Source: an uncultured Candidatus Saccharibacteria bacterium
Lineage (GTDB): Bacteria > Patescibacteria > Saccharimonadia > Saccharimonadales > UBA6022
Direction: 5' to 3'
NCBI GenBank assembly: GCA_946886725.1
Contig: CAMPJF010000053.1
Span: forward strand, 1 to 7,355
DNA length: 7,355 nt
The position numbers and the translations under genes are program-made. Position 1 is the stretch's first letter. The number at the start of each line of letters is the position of its first letter. Below, piece after piece: positions 6,448 to 7,355 of the stretch. A model generated the notes under the pieces. The model was not told where the DNA came from. It did no database searches and was given only the letters and a program-made list of their open reading frames with translations.

Positions 6448-6491
6448 TCGTCACTTAACTAGTCGAAGGTATTCCACTATTTAAGTGACGA
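6448..6491. repeat. 44-nt near-perfect hairpin upstream of sucC
   Basis: The arms 6448-6467 and 6472-6491 pair in 18 of 20 positions around a GGTA loop: 11 perfect outer pairs (TCGTCACTTAA with TTAAGTGACGA), a C/T mismatch, 4 pairs (TAGT/ACTA), a C/C mismatch and 3 pairs (GAA/TTC). It sits between the end of the 107-residue gene (6531) and the sucC start (6418), about 30 nt before the sucC ATG. Neither side has a T-run, so it is not a standard terminator. It may be an operator for sucCD, a factor-assisted terminator of the upstream gene, or a 3'-end stabiliser. The rest of this 112-bp gap shows nothing else. Confidence 0.75.
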
Positions 6492-6530
6492 GGACAGAGA
6501 GGTATTTATTTTCTATCCACGTCGACTGCC

Positions 6531-6854
6531 TTAACGGCGTGTTACCGTGACGGTGATTTCAAGACGAGTCTTAACGACTGGCGTCATGCCGATTTTATTT
6601 TCGATCGTCTCGATCTGAATATCCTTGAATGCGTACAAGCGCCTTTTCTGGCTGTCCAGTAAATTGGTGACACGCTCCGACACATTCAATTTCAGATTAG
6701 CTCGTTCTAGCTCTTGAGCTGATGCGTCGTCAGGAAATGCGGTGACCAGCCGGAAAGACGCGGATAAATTACCGCGCAAAATCTCCTGCGTCAAGCATCG
6801 GGCGATGCGATCTTCAAGCTTCACTGCTTGAGTTGGTTTGGTCGTTGTATTCAT
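6531..6854 (-). CDS. Unrecognised small protein of 107 residues
   Basis: I do not recognise this protein. It is cytoplasmic by appearance, with no signal peptide or membrane segment. A probable helix spans about 11-29 (KLEDRIARCLTQEILRG), a second lies around 43-70 (with QELERANLKL and ERVTNLLDSQKRR), and the end looks like two beta strands, about 75-83 (FKDIQIETI) and 92-105 (VVKTRLEITVTVT), closing in RR. The only cysteine is C20, so no metal site is evident. It is likely to be a real gene: it has a good GAGG ribosome-binding site (complement of 6859-6862) 4 nt before the ATG, a perfect extended -10 further upstream, and no competing frame. It lies upstream of sucCD on the same strand, 112 bp away, but the hairpin between them suggests separate control. 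A function in metabolism, regulation or the envelope cannot be chosen from sequence. Confidence 0.75.
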   Translation of the reverse strand: MNTTTKPTQAVKLEDRIARCLTQEILRGNLSASFRLVTAFPDDASAQELERANLKLNVSERVTNLLDSQKRRLYAFKDIQIETIENKIGMTPVVKTRLEITVTVTRR

Positions 6855-6915
6855 AAGACCTCACTGTCCTAAATTGTTGGGAAAGAACGGATTCATTCGA
6901 TGAAACATTTATTAT

Positions 6916-6944
6916 ATTATATCACAGTATGCATAAAAATACAA
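6916..6944 (-). promoter_or_regulatory. Promoter of the 107-residue gene (extended -10, weak -35)
   Basis: On the - strand, TGATATAAT (6924-6916) is a perfect extended -10, preceded at 17 bp by TTGTAT (6944-6939), which matches TTGACA in its first three bases. Transcription would start near 6909, leaving a leader of about 54 nt with the GAGG ribosome-binding site at its end. A second overlapping TATAAT follows immediately. The palindrome 6949-6960 abuts the -35 region. Confidence 0.65.
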
Positions 6945-6948
6945 GATA

Positions 6949-6960
6949 CTATTGCAATAG
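6949..6960. repeat. 12-bp palindrome CTATTGCAATAG
   Basis: A perfect 12-bp palindrome lies 4 bp upstream of the -35 of the leftward promoter, in the divergent intergenic region. The size and symmetry fit a binding site for a dimeric regulator. No regulator gene is in the window. Confidence 0.4.
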
Positions 6961-7012
6961 GCGTGCTAATATTAAATTCACTGTTCGGTATTTCGCCAAG
7001 ATGAGAGATGAT

Positions 7013-7024
7013 TGTGATATCACA
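7013..7024. repeat. 12-bp palindrome TGTGATATCACA
   Basis: A perfect 12-bp palindrome lies midway between the two divergent genes. Its half-site TGTGA/TCACA equals that of CRP-type sites, but the spacer is 2 bp instead of the 6 bp of CRP sites, so it is not a standard CRP site. It may be an operator for either promoter. A TATAAT at 7029-7034 follows but has no TG extension or -35. Confidence 0.4.
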
Positions 7025-7086
7025 TAAGTATAATTCAAATCGCCTATTCGACAGTACGACTTTATGGGACTAAGTCTTCCCATGTC

Positions 7087-7095
7087 TGATATAAT
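7087..7095 (+). promoter_or_regulatory. Extended -10 promoter of the right-edge GT2 gene
   Basis: TGATATAAT is a perfect extended -10 ending 12 nt before the ATG at 7108. No -35 is seen at 16-18 bp. The predicted start near 7102 gives a leader of about 6 nt with no ribosome-binding site, so the message should be practically leaderless. Confidence 0.6.
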
Positions 7096-7107
7096 TACTA
7101 TATAAAT

Positions 7108-7355
7108 ATGGTAAAAGTTGCGATCATTACAAGGACAAAGGATCGTTCGGTGTTTTTGCCGCGAGCGATAAATTCTATTGGTGAACAGAGTTTCAGCGAT
7201 TATATTCATGTCATCGTAAATGATGGTGGGGATAGGACTGAAGTGGAGAGAATAATTAACTCTCAAAAACCAGAGGTGCAGTCTAAGATTCGGTTATTTC
7301 ATCGCGAGAACCCGAGTGGTGCCCCCGATACTATATTTAATGAAAGTATAGATAG
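7108..7355 (+). CDS. GT2-family glycosyltransferase, N-terminal part (cut by window end)
   Basis: An ATG at 7108 opens a frame of 82 codons that runs off the right edge. The translation begins VKVAIITRTKDRSVFLPRAI, the first beta strand and helix of a GT-A fold glycosyltransferase. It continues with NSIGEQSFSDYIHVIVNDGGDR, where D39 in NDGG is the nucleotide-binding aspartate, and then HRENPSGAPDTIFNESID, like the N-x-G...N motif after the third strand. The metal-binding DxD and the acceptor half are outside the window, so donor and acceptor are unknown. The first strand and NDGG are typical of GT2 enzymes that build surface polysaccharides. It is transcribed divergently from the 107-residue gene and sucCD by its own extended -10 promoter. 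There is no ribosome-binding site, and the ATG is only 12 nt after the -10. Confidence 0.82.
   Translation, partial: MVKVAIITRTKDRSVFLPRAINSIGEQSFSDYIHVIVNDGGDRTEVERIINSQKPEVQSKIRLFHRENPSGAPDTIFNESID

Noticed and set aside
6448..6491. Integron attC-like site
   Set aside because: ACTTAAC fits the RYYYAAC box, but the facing box reads TTTAAGT instead of GTTRRRY, the boxes are internal to the stem, and no integrase or cassette array is visible.
7013..7024. CRP/FNR binding site
   Set aside because: The half-sites TGTGA/TCACA match, but the spacer is 2 bp rather than the 6 bp of CRP sites, so it is kept only as an unassigned palindrome.
6949..7266. 105-residue open frame on the - strand
   Set aside because: It crosses the divergent promoters and is antisense to the GT2 N-terminus. 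It has no ribosome-binding site, and its sequence is low in family-like pattern.
1..7355. Alternative genetic code (UGA as glycine)
   Set aside because: The second gtrA ends at a TGA in the right place for its family, and all other genes read through full length without in-frame TGA, so the standard bacterial code fits.
1..7355. Mobile elements, CRISPR arrays, defence systems, tRNA or rRNA genes
   Set aside because: No transposase or integrase motifs, regularly spaced repeats, tRNA cloverleaf or rRNA-like stretch was seen on either strand.

Overview
This window most likely comes from a member of the Candidate Phyla Radiation, best guess Saccharibacteria (TM7). The grounds are a short YidC/Oxa1 protein and a very short Jag/KhpB in the chromosomal order rnpA-yidC-jag, compact overlapping genes, and TGA read as an ordinary stop (gtrA2 ends on TGA and no gene needs recoding). 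The last point argues against the code-25 lineages Gracilibacteria and SR1. The assignment rests on gene order and recalled protein similarity, not on a database search.

Left part, + strand (1-1543): the tail of a probable rnpA, then yidC (membrane protein insertase) and jag/khpB (KH-R3H RNA-binding protein). yidC and jag share one base. A strong hairpin plus T-run closes this unit, and the stop codon of the convergent gene lies inside that hairpin.

Middle part, - strand (read right to left, 4463 down to 1584): a four-gene envelope-glycan block. It encodes a GtrB-like polyprenyl-phosphate glycosyltransferase with two C-terminal membrane segments, two tandem GtrA-family four-helix membrane proteins, and a soluble GT4 glycosyltransferase. 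The inferred scheme is that GtrB loads a sugar onto a lipid carrier, the GtrA proteins move or present it across the membrane, and the GT4 enzyme adds a sugar to a cytoplasmic acceptor.

Right-centre, - strand (6854 down to 4498): a small unrecognised protein of 107 residues, then sucC and sucD, the two subunits of an ADP/GDP-forming succinyl-CoA synthetase. This pair is surprising in a lineage usually described as lacking a TCA cycle. A 44-nt near-perfect hairpin lies just upstream of sucC.

Right edge (6855-7355): a 253-bp AT-rich divergent intergenic region with two back-to-back extended -10 promoters and two 12-bp palindromes. It is followed by the first 82 codons of a second GT2 glycosyltransferase on the + strand, cut by the window end.

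Promoters stand out: four perfect TGnTATAAT elements are visible. At two of them the -10 is so close to the ATG that the mRNA should be leaderless or nearly so. No tRNA, rRNA, CRISPR array or insertion sequence was seen. I found no clearly new defence or mobile system; the best leads are the orphan-looking sucCD with its hairpin, the paired GtrA proteins, and the short-leader promoter pattern.
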